A stretch of 64,000 nt of DNA, from NCBI RefSeq assembly GCF_025685625.1, contig NZ_JAGSYI010000001.1, positions 1,302,001-1,366,000 on the forward strand. Reading direction: 5' to 3'. The position numbers and the translations under genes are program-made. The stretch comes from Acidicapsa acidisoli. Its GTDB lineage: Bacteria > Acidobacteriota > Terriglobia > Terriglobales > Acidobacteriaceae. The notes under the pieces were generated by a model. It was not told the origin of the DNA. It was given only the letters and a program-made list of their open reading frames with translations, and made no database searches. The stretch's first letter is position 1. Each line of letters starts with the position of its first letter. This document shows positions 6,713 to 16,473 of the stretch, piece by piece.

Positions 6713-9700
6713 GTGCGCGGAGCGGGTTGGAGTTTTGCGGTTCTGCCGGGAGTGTTGGGCTTTCTGGCGCTTGGGCCTTTGTGCGTTGGGATTGGCGCGG
6801 CTGGCTTTCAGCAGACAGCGAAGCAGTCTTCCGAGATTGTGGTCAGGGCTAGTGAGCGGGGAAGCTCAGCGCCGGCGAGTACGGAACCGCCGCGTGTGCG
6901 GGCTGCTCGGGAGTTTCTGGCGCGGCGGGGGTTGAGACTGGGGCAGGCTCCAGGGCATCTGGCATCCCTCCCAGGTCTCAGAAGCGAGACCTGGGGCACC
7001 CACACCCAAACTCGAACTCAAGAGCTTGGTCAGGCGATGCCGGAGGCTTCCGGAGGACCGGTTTGGAGTGCTTTGGGGCCGGTGGGGGTGAATTCGCTTT
7101 CCTATGGGCTGGTTACGGGTAGGGTTTCTGCGATCGCAGTGGAGCCTTCGGATGCTTCGGGGAACCATGTTTTTGTGGGCACTACGGGCGGGGGGCTTTG
7201 GCAGAGTCAGAATGCCGCAGCTTCGACGCCGGGAAGTGTGCAGTTCCTGCCGCTTACGGACAATCTTGCTGTGCTGAGCAGCGCACAGGAGGCTGGGATC
7301 AGTATCGGCGCGGTGACGGTGCAGCCGGGAGGAACCGGCGTGGTGCTGGTGGGGTTGGGTGACCCGAATGATGCGCTGGACTCGTATTACGGAGCTGGAT
7401 TGCTGCGGTCTGGCGACGGCGGTCAGACATGGACGCTGATCCAGCAGACGATGGATCTGGAAGACAAACTGAGCGGACAGGACTATTCGTTTCTCGGGGA
7501 GGGATTTGCTGGGTTTGCGTGGAGCACGACGAATTCGCAGCTGGTGGTGGCGGCGGTTAGCCAGGCATATGAAGGGGCTGTTGTAAACGCGGTGCAGAGC
7601 GCTGCCAGCTATGAGGGGCTGTACTGGTCGAATGACAGCGGGTCGAGCTGGCATCTGGCTCGGATTACCGATCAGGATGGGGAGGACGTGCAGGGACCGC
7701 TCGATGGATTTGTGCTTCCGGATGGGAACGCGGCGACTTCGGTGGTGTGGAACCCGGTGCGCCAGGTGTTTGTGGCTGCGGTGCGGTATCACGGGTACTA
7801 CCAGTCGACGGATGGGATGAACTGGATGCAGATGCCGTCCTATCCAAATGGACAGCCGGGGGCTGGTTTTACGGCGGCAAATTGCCCGACGGAAGCTGGG
7901 TCGGTGGGGGTGGCGGGGTGTCCGATTTTTCGCGGCAGCCTGGCGGTGAATCCGGTGACTGGCGACACATTTGCGTGGTCGGTGGACGCCTTCAATCAGG
8001 ACCAGGGGATCTGGCAGGACCAATGCAATCTGGAAGGGATTGGCGCCGGGGTGAATTGTGCGACTCCTTCGATCACGTTTGGAACGCGGCTGGCAACGAC
8101 AGCGCTTGAGAGTTCGGATGAGAATGGGCCGGCGACGATTGAGAATGGCGACTACAACCTGACATTGGCGGCTGTGCCGACGGGTACCGGCGCGGGCGGT
8201 GACACGCTGGTTTTTGCCGGGGACAACGATCTGTGGAAGTGCAGTCTGGCGGCGGGATGCGCGTGGCGGAATACGACGAATTCGACGACCTGCATGAGTG
8301 CGCAGGTGGGCGAGTACCAGCATGGATTCGCGTGGGATTCGGGGAATCCGCTGCTGCTATACGTGGGCACGGACAGCGGGTTGTGGAGGTCTTCGGATGA
8401 CGTGGGCGAGACGGGCTCGGTTTGCGCTTCGACGGACGCCTCGCACTGGCAGAACCTGAATGGAAGTTTGGGGTTGCTGGCGGAGGTTGGCTCGCTGGGG
8501 GAATCGGCAAGTTCAGCGACGACGGTGTTGATTGGGTTAGGGGCAAATGGCGTGGCCGGGATTGCGGATGCTCCGGCGACAGCGGGGGATTGGAATGAGG
8601 TGCTCGGCGGGGAGGGTGGACCGGTGGCCGTGGACCCGACGAGCAATGTGAACAGTTGGTATGCGAATAACGGGGCGGGTGTTTCGATCTTTCACTGCAG
8701 TTCGGCGGCGGCTGGGGCGGGGTGTTCGGCTGCGGCATTTGGAACGACTCCGGTGATCGGAGAGTCTCAGGTAGGGAACGATGGTCTGACGATGCCGTTT
8801 CCGGCGGAGTTTCGGTTGGATCCGATGACTCCGGCTGACGTACTGATTGGAACCTGCCGGGTCTGGCGAGGGCCGGCTTCGGGGAGCGGATGGTCGGCGA
8901 GCAATGCGATATCGCCGATTCTGGACGGAAGCGGAGGATCGGTTTGCAATGGGAATGCGCTGATCCGGTCGATTGCGGCTGGAATCGTCACGGTTCCGGC
9001 TGCCAGCGCGGGTGAGGTCATTTATGTGGGGATGGCCGGGGTGCTGGATGGCGGCGGAGTGGCGGCGGGACATTTGTTTTCGGCTAAGGTTTCGTCCACG
9101 GGAACGGTAGGTAGCTGGACGGATCTGAGTTATTCGCCGGTGGTGAACAACGAGGCTGCGTTCAACGCCTTCGGCGAGGACGTGAGCGGAATCTATGTCG
9201 ATCCGCATGACGCGACGGGCCAGACGGTGTATGTCGCGGTCTCCGGGATCGCGAGCCCGTCGGAGCCACAGCAGCACTTGTATGGATCGACGGATGGCGG
9301 GGCGCACTGGACTTCGCTGCGTTCGAATCTGCCGAATGCACCGGCGAATTCGGTAGTGGTGGACTCGCAGGATGCCAACACCGTGTATGTGGCGACGGAT
9401 GTGGGTGTTTTTGTGACGCGGGCGATTGGGAGTTGCGGAGGCGCGACGGTAGGGAGTGGCGTGTCGTGCTGGGCGCCTTATGGCTCGGGCTTGCCGCTTG
9501 CGCCCGTGACGACGCTGGCAGTGACGCCGACGAGCGCCGCAAGCCAGGTGCTGACGGCTGGGACTTACGGGCGAGGGGTGTGGGAGATTCCATCGGCGAC
9601 GGCGGGAGCGGCGGTAACTACGGCTACAGTGACACCCGTTTCGTTGACCTTCGCGGGGCAGACGGTAGATACGAGCTCGGCTTTGCAGACGGTGACTCTG

Positions 9701-12700
9701 AAGACGACTGGCACGACGGCTTTAACGGTGTCGAGTGTGGAATTGACGGGAAGTGACGCGGAGGACTTCACCGAGACAGATGATTGCGCGGGAGCGGTGC
9801 TGGCAGACGGAACATCCTGCCAACTCAAGGTGGGTTTTTCGCCGACAGCGACGGGGAGCCGGTTGGGGAGTTTGACGATCAACGCAAATGTGGCCGGCGG
9901 GCAGTTGCTGGTGCCACTGACGGGCACCGGTCTGGCTCCGGGCTCCTTGACGCTGTTGCCGACGAGTCTGAGCTTTGGCACCCAGGAGGTTGGAACGACT
10001 TCGGCGGTGCAGACCTTCAATATTCAGAATGTGGGCGGTAGTCCGGTTTCTATCTCGTCGATTACGGTGAGCGCGCCGTTTGCGAAGGTGACCAATACCT
10101 GTGGGAGCACGCTGGCTGCGTCGACGGCGTGTGCTGTGACTGTCGATTTTGCACCGAAGGTGGCGGGAGCAGCGACGGGAAGCATTACGGTGACGGACAG
10201 TGTGGGAACGCAGAGCGCGCAATTGACTGGAACCGGCCTGCTGGCGCCGACGGATACGTTATCAACCACCAGTTTGAGCTTTGCTTCAACGGTATTGGGA
10301 CAGACGTCGCCGCCGCTTACGGTGACGATTTCCAACAACGGCGGGGTGCCGCTTACGAGTATCGGGACATCGGTTTCTAGTTCGGCTGGGAGCGGGGACT
10401 TCAAGGCCGTAAGTGACTGCGGGAGCCAGTTGGCTGCAGGCTCTTCCTGTGGGGTGACGGTTACTTTTTCGCCGAGCGTGGCGTCGGCTGAGACTGGCAC
10501 GCTGGTGATTTCGGACGCGCTTCGATCGCAGTCGGTGAAGTTGAGCGGGACTGGAGTGAAGCCGCCGCTGATCAGTCTGTCGGTAACGACGTTGGCGTTT
10601 GGCAACGAGCAGATCAACGTTTCCAGCGCTGCCAAGACCGTGACGATTACAAACAAGGGCGGATCCCCGCTTGGACAGCCAAGTTTTTCGATCTCCGGGA
10701 CCGGAGCGCTGAATTTCTCGGTGGGAACAACGACCTGCGGAGCGAGTGTGGCCGCGGGGGGGGCGTGCACGGTAGGGGTGATCTTTTCGCCGATCGCGGC
10801 TGGCCCGACGACGGCGACCCTGACGGTGGCGACGACGAGCCAGGGAGTGGCTTCGGCGAATGTGACGTTAACGGGAACGGGGATGCTGCCGCCAATGCTG
10901 GGGATTTCTCCGGCGGTCTTGAATCTGGGAACAGTTGTTGTGGCGAGTTCAAGCAGCGCATTCACCGTGCAGGTGACGAACACAGGGCAGGAGCCGATGA
11001 CCCAACCGGCGTTTGCGGTGAGCGGGATCTCCGGGCCGAGTGGGGCACAGGTGGGAGATTTTGCGCTGAGCGCGCCTACGGATATCACGGCATGCACGGG
11101 GACGGTGAATCCGGGAGCCTCGTGCAATATTCAAGTGACGTTTGCGCCGTCGGTGGTTGGTGTGGAGAGTGCGACGCTTACTGTTACAGCAAGCAACGCG
11201 ATTCCTCCGACGGGAACAGTGAGCCTGACGGGAACGGGCTCGCCGCCTATCGTCCTTGAATCCAGCGTTGCGACGGTTAGTTTTCCTCCAACGGCTGTGG
11301 GGACAATAACTGCTCCTCAGACGTTTTCGATCAGCAACGTGGGCAAGCAGACGGCGAATAGCCTGACCCTGGTTTCGACGGGTCCATATATTTTGTCTTC
11401 TACTTTGACGACCTGCGGGTCCAAGCTCGCGGGCGCATCCTCTTGCACGGTTGGGGTGAGTTACGCGCCGACAGCAAGCGGGAGCCAGCCGGGCTTGTTG
11501 ACGGCGACGGTGAGCAACCTGGGGGTTGCGCCGTTGACGGTTGGACTGGACGGGAGCGGAGTGCCGGTGGGGGGAATCATGGTGAGCCCCACGCAGATGA
11601 CCTTTGGGAGCGTGGTGGTAGACACGGCCTCCGGGGTGCAGAGCCTGATTGTGACGAATTCGGGGCAAGCTGCACTCACTGGAGTGACCATCACGGCAAA
11701 TGGCGATTACAGCGTCCTGGCCAACACCTGTCCGGCGACCTTGGCGGCCGGGGCGAGTTGCTCGACGGATGTTCAGTTCACGCCTCCGGCGACCGGAATA
11801 CTCGGAGGGACGCTGACGATCAACACGGATTCGACGGGAGTGACGCCTGCGGTGGTGCCGCTGACTGGCAATGGGATTCCGGCGGGATCGATGACGGTCA
11901 ATCCGGCTGTGGTGAACTTTGGCACGGTCACGGTGGGACTGACGAGCCCGGCACAGACGGTAACAGTGAGCAATGCGGGGGCGACGACGCTGACGGGACT
12001 AGCGTTTCAGGTTGCTGGAGATTACAGTCTGGCGGCCAATGGCTGCGGCGGCTCCTTGGCCAGCGGAGCCAATTGCACCTTGACGGTTCAGTTTTCGCCC
12101 ACTGTGCCCGGAACGCGCATTGGGTCTGTGACGATCCAATCGACTACTTCAGGATTTGTGCCCGTACTGGCTGGATTGACGGGGACTGGTCTGCCTACGG
12201 CACAACTGGTGGTTGACCCGACAACGCTGGCCTTCGGCTCAGTGGAGGTCGGGAGCAATAGCACACCGTTACAACTTACCGTATCGAATCCGGGAACCGG
12301 CACGCTGCAAGGACTGTCGATATCGACGGCGTCGCCTTTCAGCGTCGGATCGGGAAACTGCGGAACCAGTCTGCCGGCCGGTGGGACATGCACGGCGCCG
12401 GTGACGTTTTCGCCAGTGGTCAGCGGCAACCAGAACGGGACAGTGGTCCTCTCGAGCACCAGTCTTGGCGTGCCGACCGTGCGGGTATCGGCTTCCGGGA
12501 CGGGGCTGGCGCCGGCGTCGCTGAGCTTCAACCCGACTTCTCTGACCTTCTCAGGTACGGGAATCGGGACTGCGAGCGCTGCGCAGATCGTGACGGTGAC
12601 GAATCCCGGAGGAGAGCCGTTGTCGGGGTTGACCTTTGCGATTTCCGGCGTGGCTGCTGGGGATTTTGCGATGAGTTCCTCGAATTGCACGTCTGTTCTG

Positions 12701-14068
12701 ACTGGGGGAGGAAACTGTTCGGTGTCGATCACCTTCACTCCGACGGTGGCGGGAGGACGACAGGCATCTCTCACGGCCTCGAGCTCGACGCTGGGAGCGG
12801 GGAATGCGGCTATTACGGCTTTCGCGAGCTTGAACGGGACCGGATTGACACCAGCCGTGCTGAGCATTACACCCGGCGCGCTTACATTTCCAGCGACGCT
12901 GGTTGGCCAGGTAAGCGGCACGCAGACAGCGACGATTGAGAATTCAGGTCAGGCTGGAATTACCGACCTGGTGCTGGCGGTGTCAGCGGGATTTGGCCTC
13001 GATCCAACAAAGACAACTTGTACGCAGGTGTTGAACGGCGGCGCGAGCTGCACGGCAGGGGTAGTGTTTACTCCCGCTGCCGCGGGGGCTGCGACGGGCG
13101 CGCTGACGGCGAGCGCGGTGGCTCCCGGGACGGCTGGTACATCGGGTTCGATTGGGGGTTCGATTAGCGCGTCGACGGCGCTCAATGGTGCGGGCGCTTT
13201 GCCGCCGGGAATTGGAACTACGCCTGCGACAACTGTGCAGTTTGGCACGACTGGTGTTGGGCAAGCGGCGCAGCCTGTGCAGCTAACTGTTAGTAATCAG
13301 GGCACGTCTTCTTCGCTGACCGGAGTCACGTTAGCGATCGATGCGACTGGCGAGACGAATGGCTTTGGGTTGAGCAATAACACATGCGGCGCAACGATCG
13401 CGGTGGCTGCGAGTTGCACGGTGAATATAACTTTCGTACCGACGGCTAACGGGACGCTGACGGGAACGCTGCTGCTGACGAGCACGAATGGCGGGAGTCC
13501 AGTGAGTCTTCAACTGGTGGGAGTTGCTTTCGACTTTCGGTTCACCGTCATCGGAAATAACTCAGCATCGGTGGCACAGGGTCAAACAGCCTATTACACA
13601 TTTGCTGTAACAGCTCTGGGTGGAGCGGCACCCGGATCGGGGGGTACGTTCAGCTTTCAGTGTGCTAACCTGCCTGCGAATGCGCTTTGTCTTTTCAATC
13701 CCGCGCAGTTGAGTCTTCCGTCCGCGGGTGTAGCGGGAAATATAGATCTTGGCATTAGTACGGGATCGGCTACGGCTGAACGCAACAAACCAGAATGGCG
13801 AGGGAAGGCTCTGCTGCTTTGCGGCGCTCTCGCAGTGCCGCTGGGTTGGCGGAGACGGAAGATACACCAGCAAGCTTTGGCGCTTGGATTGATCTTCCTC
13901 GGCATGGTGGGCTGCATGTGCAGCTGCACGGGAGCGGGCGGCTCTGGGAGCTCGAGTGTGCAATTACACACGGGCGGCAGTACTCCGCCGTCAAGTTATA
14001 CGGTGACAGTGACGGCGAGTGCAAATGGGGTGGTTCATAGCTTACCGGTGACTCTGGTTGTGAACTAG
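6713..14068 (+). CDS. Giant exported protein with BNR/sialidase-like and ASH/HYDIN-type Ig repeats
   Basis: The 2451-residue protein starts at GTG 6713, eight bases after GGGGG. A hydrophobic N-terminal signal or anchor comes first (VLPGVLGFLALGPLCVGIGA). Residues about 110-930 form a propeller-like region with Asp-box motifs (SGDGGQTWTLIQ, SNDSGSSWHLAR, STDGGAHWTSL). From about residue 966 to 2270 I count twelve repeats of 90-120 residues of the ASH/choice-of-anchor-D kind. Each begins like LSFGTQEVGTTSAVQTF and contains a Cys pair (CGSTLAASTAC). The C-terminus has a hydrophobic, basic-flanked stretch (GKALLLCGALAVPLGWRRRK) and a Cys-rich tail, resembling a sorting or anchoring signal. Probably a surface or secreted adhesin-like protein; the ligand is unknown. 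An R1 repeat is embedded in frame near residues 85-97. Confidence 0.88.
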   Translation: MRGAGWSFAVLPGVLGFLALGPLCVGIGAAGFQQTAKQSSEIVVRASERGSSAPASTEPPRVRAAREFLARRGLRLGQAPGHLASLPGLRSETWGTHTQTRTQELGQAMPEASGGPVWSALGPVGVNSLSYGLVTGRVSAIAVEPSDASGNHVFVGTTGGGLWQSQNAAASTPGSVQFLPLTDNLAVLSSAQEAGISIGAVTVQPGGTGVVLVGLGDPNDALDSYYGAGLLRSGDGGQTWTLIQQTMDLEDKLSGQDYSFLGEGFAGFAWSTTNSQLVVAAVSQAYEGAVVNAVQSAASYEGLYWSNDSGSSWHLARITDQDGEDVQGPLDGFVLPDGNAATSVVWNPVRQVFVAAVRYHGYYQSTDGMNWMQMPSYPNGQPGAGFTAANCPTEAGSVGVAGCPIFRGSLAVNPVTGDTFAWSVDAFNQDQGIWQDQCNLEGIGAGVNCATPSITFGTRLATTALESSDENGPATIENGDYNLTLAAVPTGTGAGGDTLVFAGDNDLWKCSLAAGCAWRNTTNSTTCMSAQVGEYQHGFAWDSGNPLLLYVGTDSGLWRSSDDVGETGSVCASTDASHWQNLNGSLGLLAEVGSLGESASSATTVLIGLGANGVAGIADAPATAGDWNEVLGGEGGPVAVDPTSNVNSWYANNGAGVSIFHCSSAAAGAGCSAAAFGTTPVIGESQVGNDGLTMPFPAEFRLDPMTPADVLIGTCRVWRGPASGSGWSASNAISPILDGSGGSVCNGNALIRSIAAGIVTVPAASAGEVIYVGMAGVLDGGGVAAGHLFSAKVSSTGTVGSWTDLSYSPVVNNEAAFNAFGEDVSGIYVDPHDATGQTVYVAVSGIASPSEPQQHLYGSTDGGAHWTSLRSNLPNAPANSVVVDSQDANTVYVATDVGVFVTRAIGSCGGATVGSGVSCWAPYGSGLPLAPVTTLAVTPTSAASQVLTAGTYGRGVWEIPSATAGAAVTTATVTPVSLTFAGQTVDTSSALQTVTLKTTGTTALTVSSVELTGSDAEDFTETDDCAGAVLADGTSCQLKVGFSPTATGSRLGSLTINANVAGGQLLVPLTGTGLAPGSLTLLPTSLSFGTQEVGTTSAVQTFNIQNVGGSPVSISSITVSAPFAKVTNTCGSTLAASTACAVTVDFAPKVAGAATGSITVTDSVGTQSAQLTGTGLLAPTDTLSTTSLSFASTVLGQTSPPLTVTISNNGGVPLTSIGTSVSSSAGSGDFKAVSDCGSQLAAGSSCGVTVTFSPSVASAETGTLVISDALRSQSVKLSGTGVKPPLISLSVTTLAFGNEQINVSSAAKTVTITNKGGSPLGQPSFSISGTGALNFSVGTTTCGASVAAGGACTVGVIFSPIAAGPTTATLTVATTSQGVASANVTLTGTGMLPPMLGISPAVLNLGTVVVASSSSAFTVQVTNTGQEPMTQPAFAVSGISGPSGAQVGDFALSAPTDITACTGTVNPGASCNIQVTFAPSVVGVESATLTVTASNAIPPTGTVSLTGTGSPPIVLESSVATVSFPPTAVGTITAPQTFSISNVGKQTANSLTLVSTGPYILSSTLTTCGSKLAGASSCTVGVSYAPTASGSQPGLLTATVSNLGVAPLTVGLDGSGVPVGGIMVSPTQMTFGSVVVDTASGVQSLIVTNSGQAALTGVTITANGDYSVLANTCPATLAAGASCSTDVQFTPPATGILGGTLTINTDSTGVTPAVVPLTGNGIPAGSMTVNPAVVNFGTVTVGLTSPAQTVTVSNAGATTLTGLAFQVAGDYSLAANGCGGSLASGANCTLTVQFSPTVPGTRIGSVTIQSTTSGFVPVLAGLTGTGLPTAQLVVDPTTLAFGSVEVGSNSTPLQLTVSNPGTGTLQGLSISTASPFSVGSGNCGTSLPAGGTCTAPVTFSPVVSGNQNGTVVLSSTSLGVPTVRVSASGTGLAPASLSFNPTSLTFSGTGIGTASAAQIVTVTNPGGEPLSGLTFAISGVAAGDFAMSSSNCTSVLTGGGNCSVSITFTPTVAGGRQASLTASSSTLGAGNAAITAFASLNGTGLTPAVLSITPGALTFPATLVGQVSGTQTATIENSGQAGITDLVLAVSAGFGLDPTKTTCTQVLNGGASCTAGVVFTPAAAGAATGALTASAVAPGTAGTSGSIGGSISASTALNGAGALPPGIGTTPATTVQFGTTGVGQAAQPVQLTVSNQGTSSSLTGVTLAIDATGETNGFGLSNNTCGATIAVAASCTVNITFVPTANGTLTGTLLLTSTNGGSPVSLQLVGVAFDFRFTVIGNNSASVAQGQTAYYTFAVTALGGAAPGSGGTFSFQCANLPANALCLFNPAQLSLPSAGVAGNIDLGISTGSATAERNKPEWRGKALLLCGALAVPLGWRRRKIHQQALALGLIFLGMVGCMCSCTGAGGSGSSSVQLHTGGSTPPSSYTVTVTASANGVVHSLPVTLVVN
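6965..7001 (-). repeat. Family R1 repeat inside a coding region, in frame
   Basis: Arms CCCAGGTCTC and GAGACCTGGG (6970-6979 and 6986-6995) enclose a 6-base loop and are followed by GCACCC. The copy is in the opposite orientation to those in folC. Because it is palindromic it still reads as PGLRSETWG in the host protein. Confidence 0.85.
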
Positions 14069-14295
14069 ACATGTGTGGGTCTTGAGTCGATAAGTCAGGC
14101 ATCTTTCCGGAAGATCGAAATTCGAAAAGCGGAACAAATTCTATCGAAATCAAGGGCCGCGAATTGACGCGTCCCACGAGGACAGGGCGCAGTAACTACA
14201 TCTACCGGAACAAAATTGGGAAAGCGTGCAAGATTGGATGATTCCCTGGCTTGATATTGTCGACTTATCCACAGGAATGGGATATTCTGAGGTCT

Positions 14296-14565
14296 ATGGC
14301 AATTGAAAATATCATCGCTCAACTAGATGCGGAGATTGCGCGGCTCAAGCAAGTGCGTAATCTTCTTTCGGCAACTGGCAAGGTAGAGGCCAAGATTACA
14401 GCCGTCAAGAGCACGTCCACCAAGAAGGCACGAGGTAAGGCGACGGGTCCGAAGGCCAAGGGGACGGTGAAGCGAGTACTTAGTCCCGAGGCACGCAAGG
14501 CAATCGCGGACGCGCAGCGGAAGCGCTGGGCTGCACAGAAGGCAAAGACGAAGAAAGAAGCATAA
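14296..14565 (+). CDS. Small basic protein with C-terminal AQRKRWA motif
   Basis: The 89-residue protein has three parts. A coiled-coil-like N-terminus (IIAQLDAEIARLKQVRNLL) comes first, then a Lys/Ala/Thr-rich linker. The C-terminal helix, SPEARKAIADAQRKRWAAQK, is seen at the end of many small hypothetical proteins in soil bacteria. The charge and layout suggest a nucleic-acid-binding or nucleoid-associated role, which is inference. The start MAIENIIAQ is preferred; an in-frame ATG at 14251 would add 15 residues without character. Confidence 0.75.
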   Translation: MAIENIIAQLDAEIARLKQVRNLLSATGKVEAKITAVKSTSTKKARGKATGPKAKGTVKRVLSPEARKAIADAQRKRWAAQKAKTKKEA

Positions 14566-14571
14566 ACTAGA

Positions 14572-14730
14572 AGAAGCGGCCTGCGTTGCATCTCCGTGGT
14601 TGCGGTGGAAGAGTTGAGATTCCTATTGTTCGCGGATCTCGAAGATAGCGCCATAAGACCCCCAGACACTGAAGCCGCTTATGATGGGCATCCGAGATTC
14701 TCGCGTTCCAGTGTGGTTGCCTGTATAGAA
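14572..14730 (+). ncRNA. Possible structured RNA upstream of a terminator
   Basis: AAGCGGC at 14572 can pair with GCCGCTT near 14673, enclosing about 95 bases with an inner TTGAGAT/ATCTCGAA pairing. A strong terminator hairpin follows at 14731. No open frame explains the stretch. No known RNA family is recognised. It may simply be the 3' untranslated region of the preceding small gene. Confidence 0.2.
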
Positions 14731-14756
14731 GGCCGCGGTCATTGATCGCGGCCTTT
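14731..14756 (+). terminator. Rho-independent terminator
   Basis: Arms GGCCGCG and CGCGGCC flank a 9-base loop and are followed by TTT. It lies 166 bases after the stop of the small basic protein, so the transcript would carry a long 3' region or a separate small RNA. Confidence 0.65.
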
Positions 14757-15048
14757 GTGCTGTATACGCTGAGCCGTCTCAAATTAGAGTGTCGACGACG
14801 ATATCAATTGAACAGCATCAATCAACATTACCAAAGTTTGAATCCGCAGTATAAGCCGATTCATCCGCTTGCAATTGGCCAGTTAGATTTCAGCGACTGA
14901 AATGCTTGCACCGGCTTGTATCGAAAAGATTACTTAGAGCTGGTCTTAGCCTGAATTTTGGCGCGGGTTGTCGCCGACCATTATACGAGTCGATGTTACA
15001 GCCTTCTTAATTGAATATTGGTCACTATTAAGGTGATCTGACAGCGAC
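14757..15048. other. AT-richer intergenic region without recognised features
   Basis: About 290 bases lie between the terminator and the convergent gene at 15049. No open frame, tRNA or clear repeat was found. Confidence 0.5.
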
Positions 15049-16473
15049 TTACCAGAACTCAACGGCGCGGACCCGTGGAGGGCCTGAGTGCCCGTCGATC
15101 ACCTGGGTTTCGATGACAGCTTCCATATTCATGTTGCGCCAGTTCGAGGGAGCTTTTTGGAGAAGCGCGTTGAGGTCTGCGGCATTCGAGATGAGTTCAC
15201 CGGCAGCTTCGGTTCCTTCTTCGGAGATACCCGCGGCGATGACGACGGGCTGACCGGTGAGCGAATCGCGGTAGCGAGCGACGATTGCGTAGTCGCGAGC
15301 GAGTTTTTCGTAGGGCAGGTCCCAGGCGGTGAACCAGGTGGTTTTGGTGCTGCTTCTTCGATCGACGATAAAAGCGTTCCCATCGATGGAGTCGAATCCG
15401 AAGCGAAGGTCCCGGGTAAGGCGCATGGTCCAGAGATTATCGAATGCGCCGATGAGTACGGCGGGGCCTTCTCGTAGCTGGGAAAAGCTGGCCTCGGAGG
15501 CTGCGGAGACGCGGAAGGACTTCTTTTGCCTCTCAAGCACGTCGGTCATGCGGGTAAGCGTGACTACGTCGGCGAGGGCGAAGAGACCGGATTGACGGAG
15601 ACGAAAATACAGCGGCTCAGCGAGCTTCGGATGTTTGATGGTCTGGGCCGGGTCGGTGTCTCCGCTGGAGTCGCGGGCGGGTTCGCCAAGGCAGAAAGTG
15701 ACCGTCGCGGGACCGGCGGTCATCGGCTGCCAGAAATCGTCGACCGATTGGTCGGCGGGGACGGGAACCGGGATTCTGGACTGGCGATACTGGCGATACC
15801 AATAACCTCCGGCGAGCCCGAGCAGGAGGGTGACGAAGACCAGCAGCAAGGTCAATAAAGGGTGGGCGACGTGGTGGACGATCGGCTGGCTCTGCGTGAT
15901 CTGAGGTAATTCGGCCCCGGTGGGCGGCTGAGGCTGGACCGGCTCCGGAAGAGACTGCGGGACGGAAGGCGGCGCAGGAAGCGCGACCGGAGGCTCGACC
16001 GTTTCTATGGTGCGCTGGAATACGGGTACGTAGGAGCCGGTGGGGAGCTCGATGCGAATCTCATCGGCATGCGAGGGGTCGTAATAGTACTGGGCGAGGC
16101 GCTTGCGAATCTCGCCAGCGGTGACTCGAACGACCGGGTCGGCGTTGGCGTCGTAGCCGGGAGGGCGGCCGAAAACTTCCATGCCGATGGAACGCTCTTT
16201 GACTTGGTCGGCGTTTCCGTCGAGGGTTTGCTCGACGACGAACCGGAGGAGGGCAGGATAACGTTTGCTCTGGAAGAAAAGAGGATGGACGAGGAGCAGC
16301 TCAAGTTGCGCGAGGATCGCCTCCCGGTCGGCGAGCGACTGCGGCACCCAGGGTTCGAGTGTTGCACGGGAGAGCCGCGAGGCGGGCGCTCCGGATGCGC
16401 CGGCGTCGCCAGGCGGCTTTTGGGAGATATCCACTCTTTTCAATCGCTCCGAAACCGTATGATACGGAGCCAT
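15049..16473 (-). CDS. Membrane-anchored protein with conserved acidobacterial regulator-like N-terminal domain
   Basis: The protein has 474 residues. Residues 45-150 carry the block FFQSKRYPALLRFVVEQTLD, FGRPPGYDANADPVVRVTAG and RKRLAQYY, a domain I know from many acidobacterial proteins annotated as hypothetical or cyclase/regulator-like. A Pro-rich linker (160-190) and one membrane segment (about 204-224, LLTLLLVFVTLLLGLAGGYW) follow. The C-terminal half, about 240 residues, lies outside and has no motif recognised. The topology suggests a one-component sensor linking the envelope to a cytoplasmic domain; this is inference. Confidence 0.8.
   Translation of the reverse strand: MAPYHTVSERLKRVDISQKPPGDAGASGAPASRLSRATLEPWVPQSLADREAILAQLELLLVHPLFFQSKRYPALLRFVVEQTLDGNADQVKERSIGMEVFGRPPGYDANADPVVRVTAGEIRKRLAQYYYDPSHADEIRIELPTGSYVPVFQRTIETVEPPVALPAPPSVPQSLPEPVQPQPPTGAELPQITQSQPIVHHVAHPLLTLLLVFVTLLLGLAGGYWYRQYRQSRIPVPVPADQSVDDFWQPMTAGPATVTFCLGEPARDSSGDTDPAQTIKHPKLAEPLYFRLRQSGLFALADVVTLTRMTDVLERQKKSFRVSAASEASFSQLREGPAVLIGAFDNLWTMRLTRDLRFGFDSIDGNAFIVDRRSSTKTTWFTAWDLPYEKLARDYAIVARYRDSLTGQPVVIAAGISEEGTEAAGELISNAADLNALLQKAPSNWRNMNMEAVIETQVIDGHSGPPRVRAVEFW

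Noticed and set aside
6713-14068. Giant Ig-repeat gene as a CRISPR or DNA-level tandem repeat array
   Set aside because: The repetition is at protein level with strongly diverged units of about 100 residues; no constant DNA repeat and spacer pattern.
14571-14680. Resemblance to 6S or signal-recognition RNA
   Set aside because: Only short matches (GCCTGCG, GCATCTC) were seen, without the full conserved layout; kept only as an unassigned structured region.
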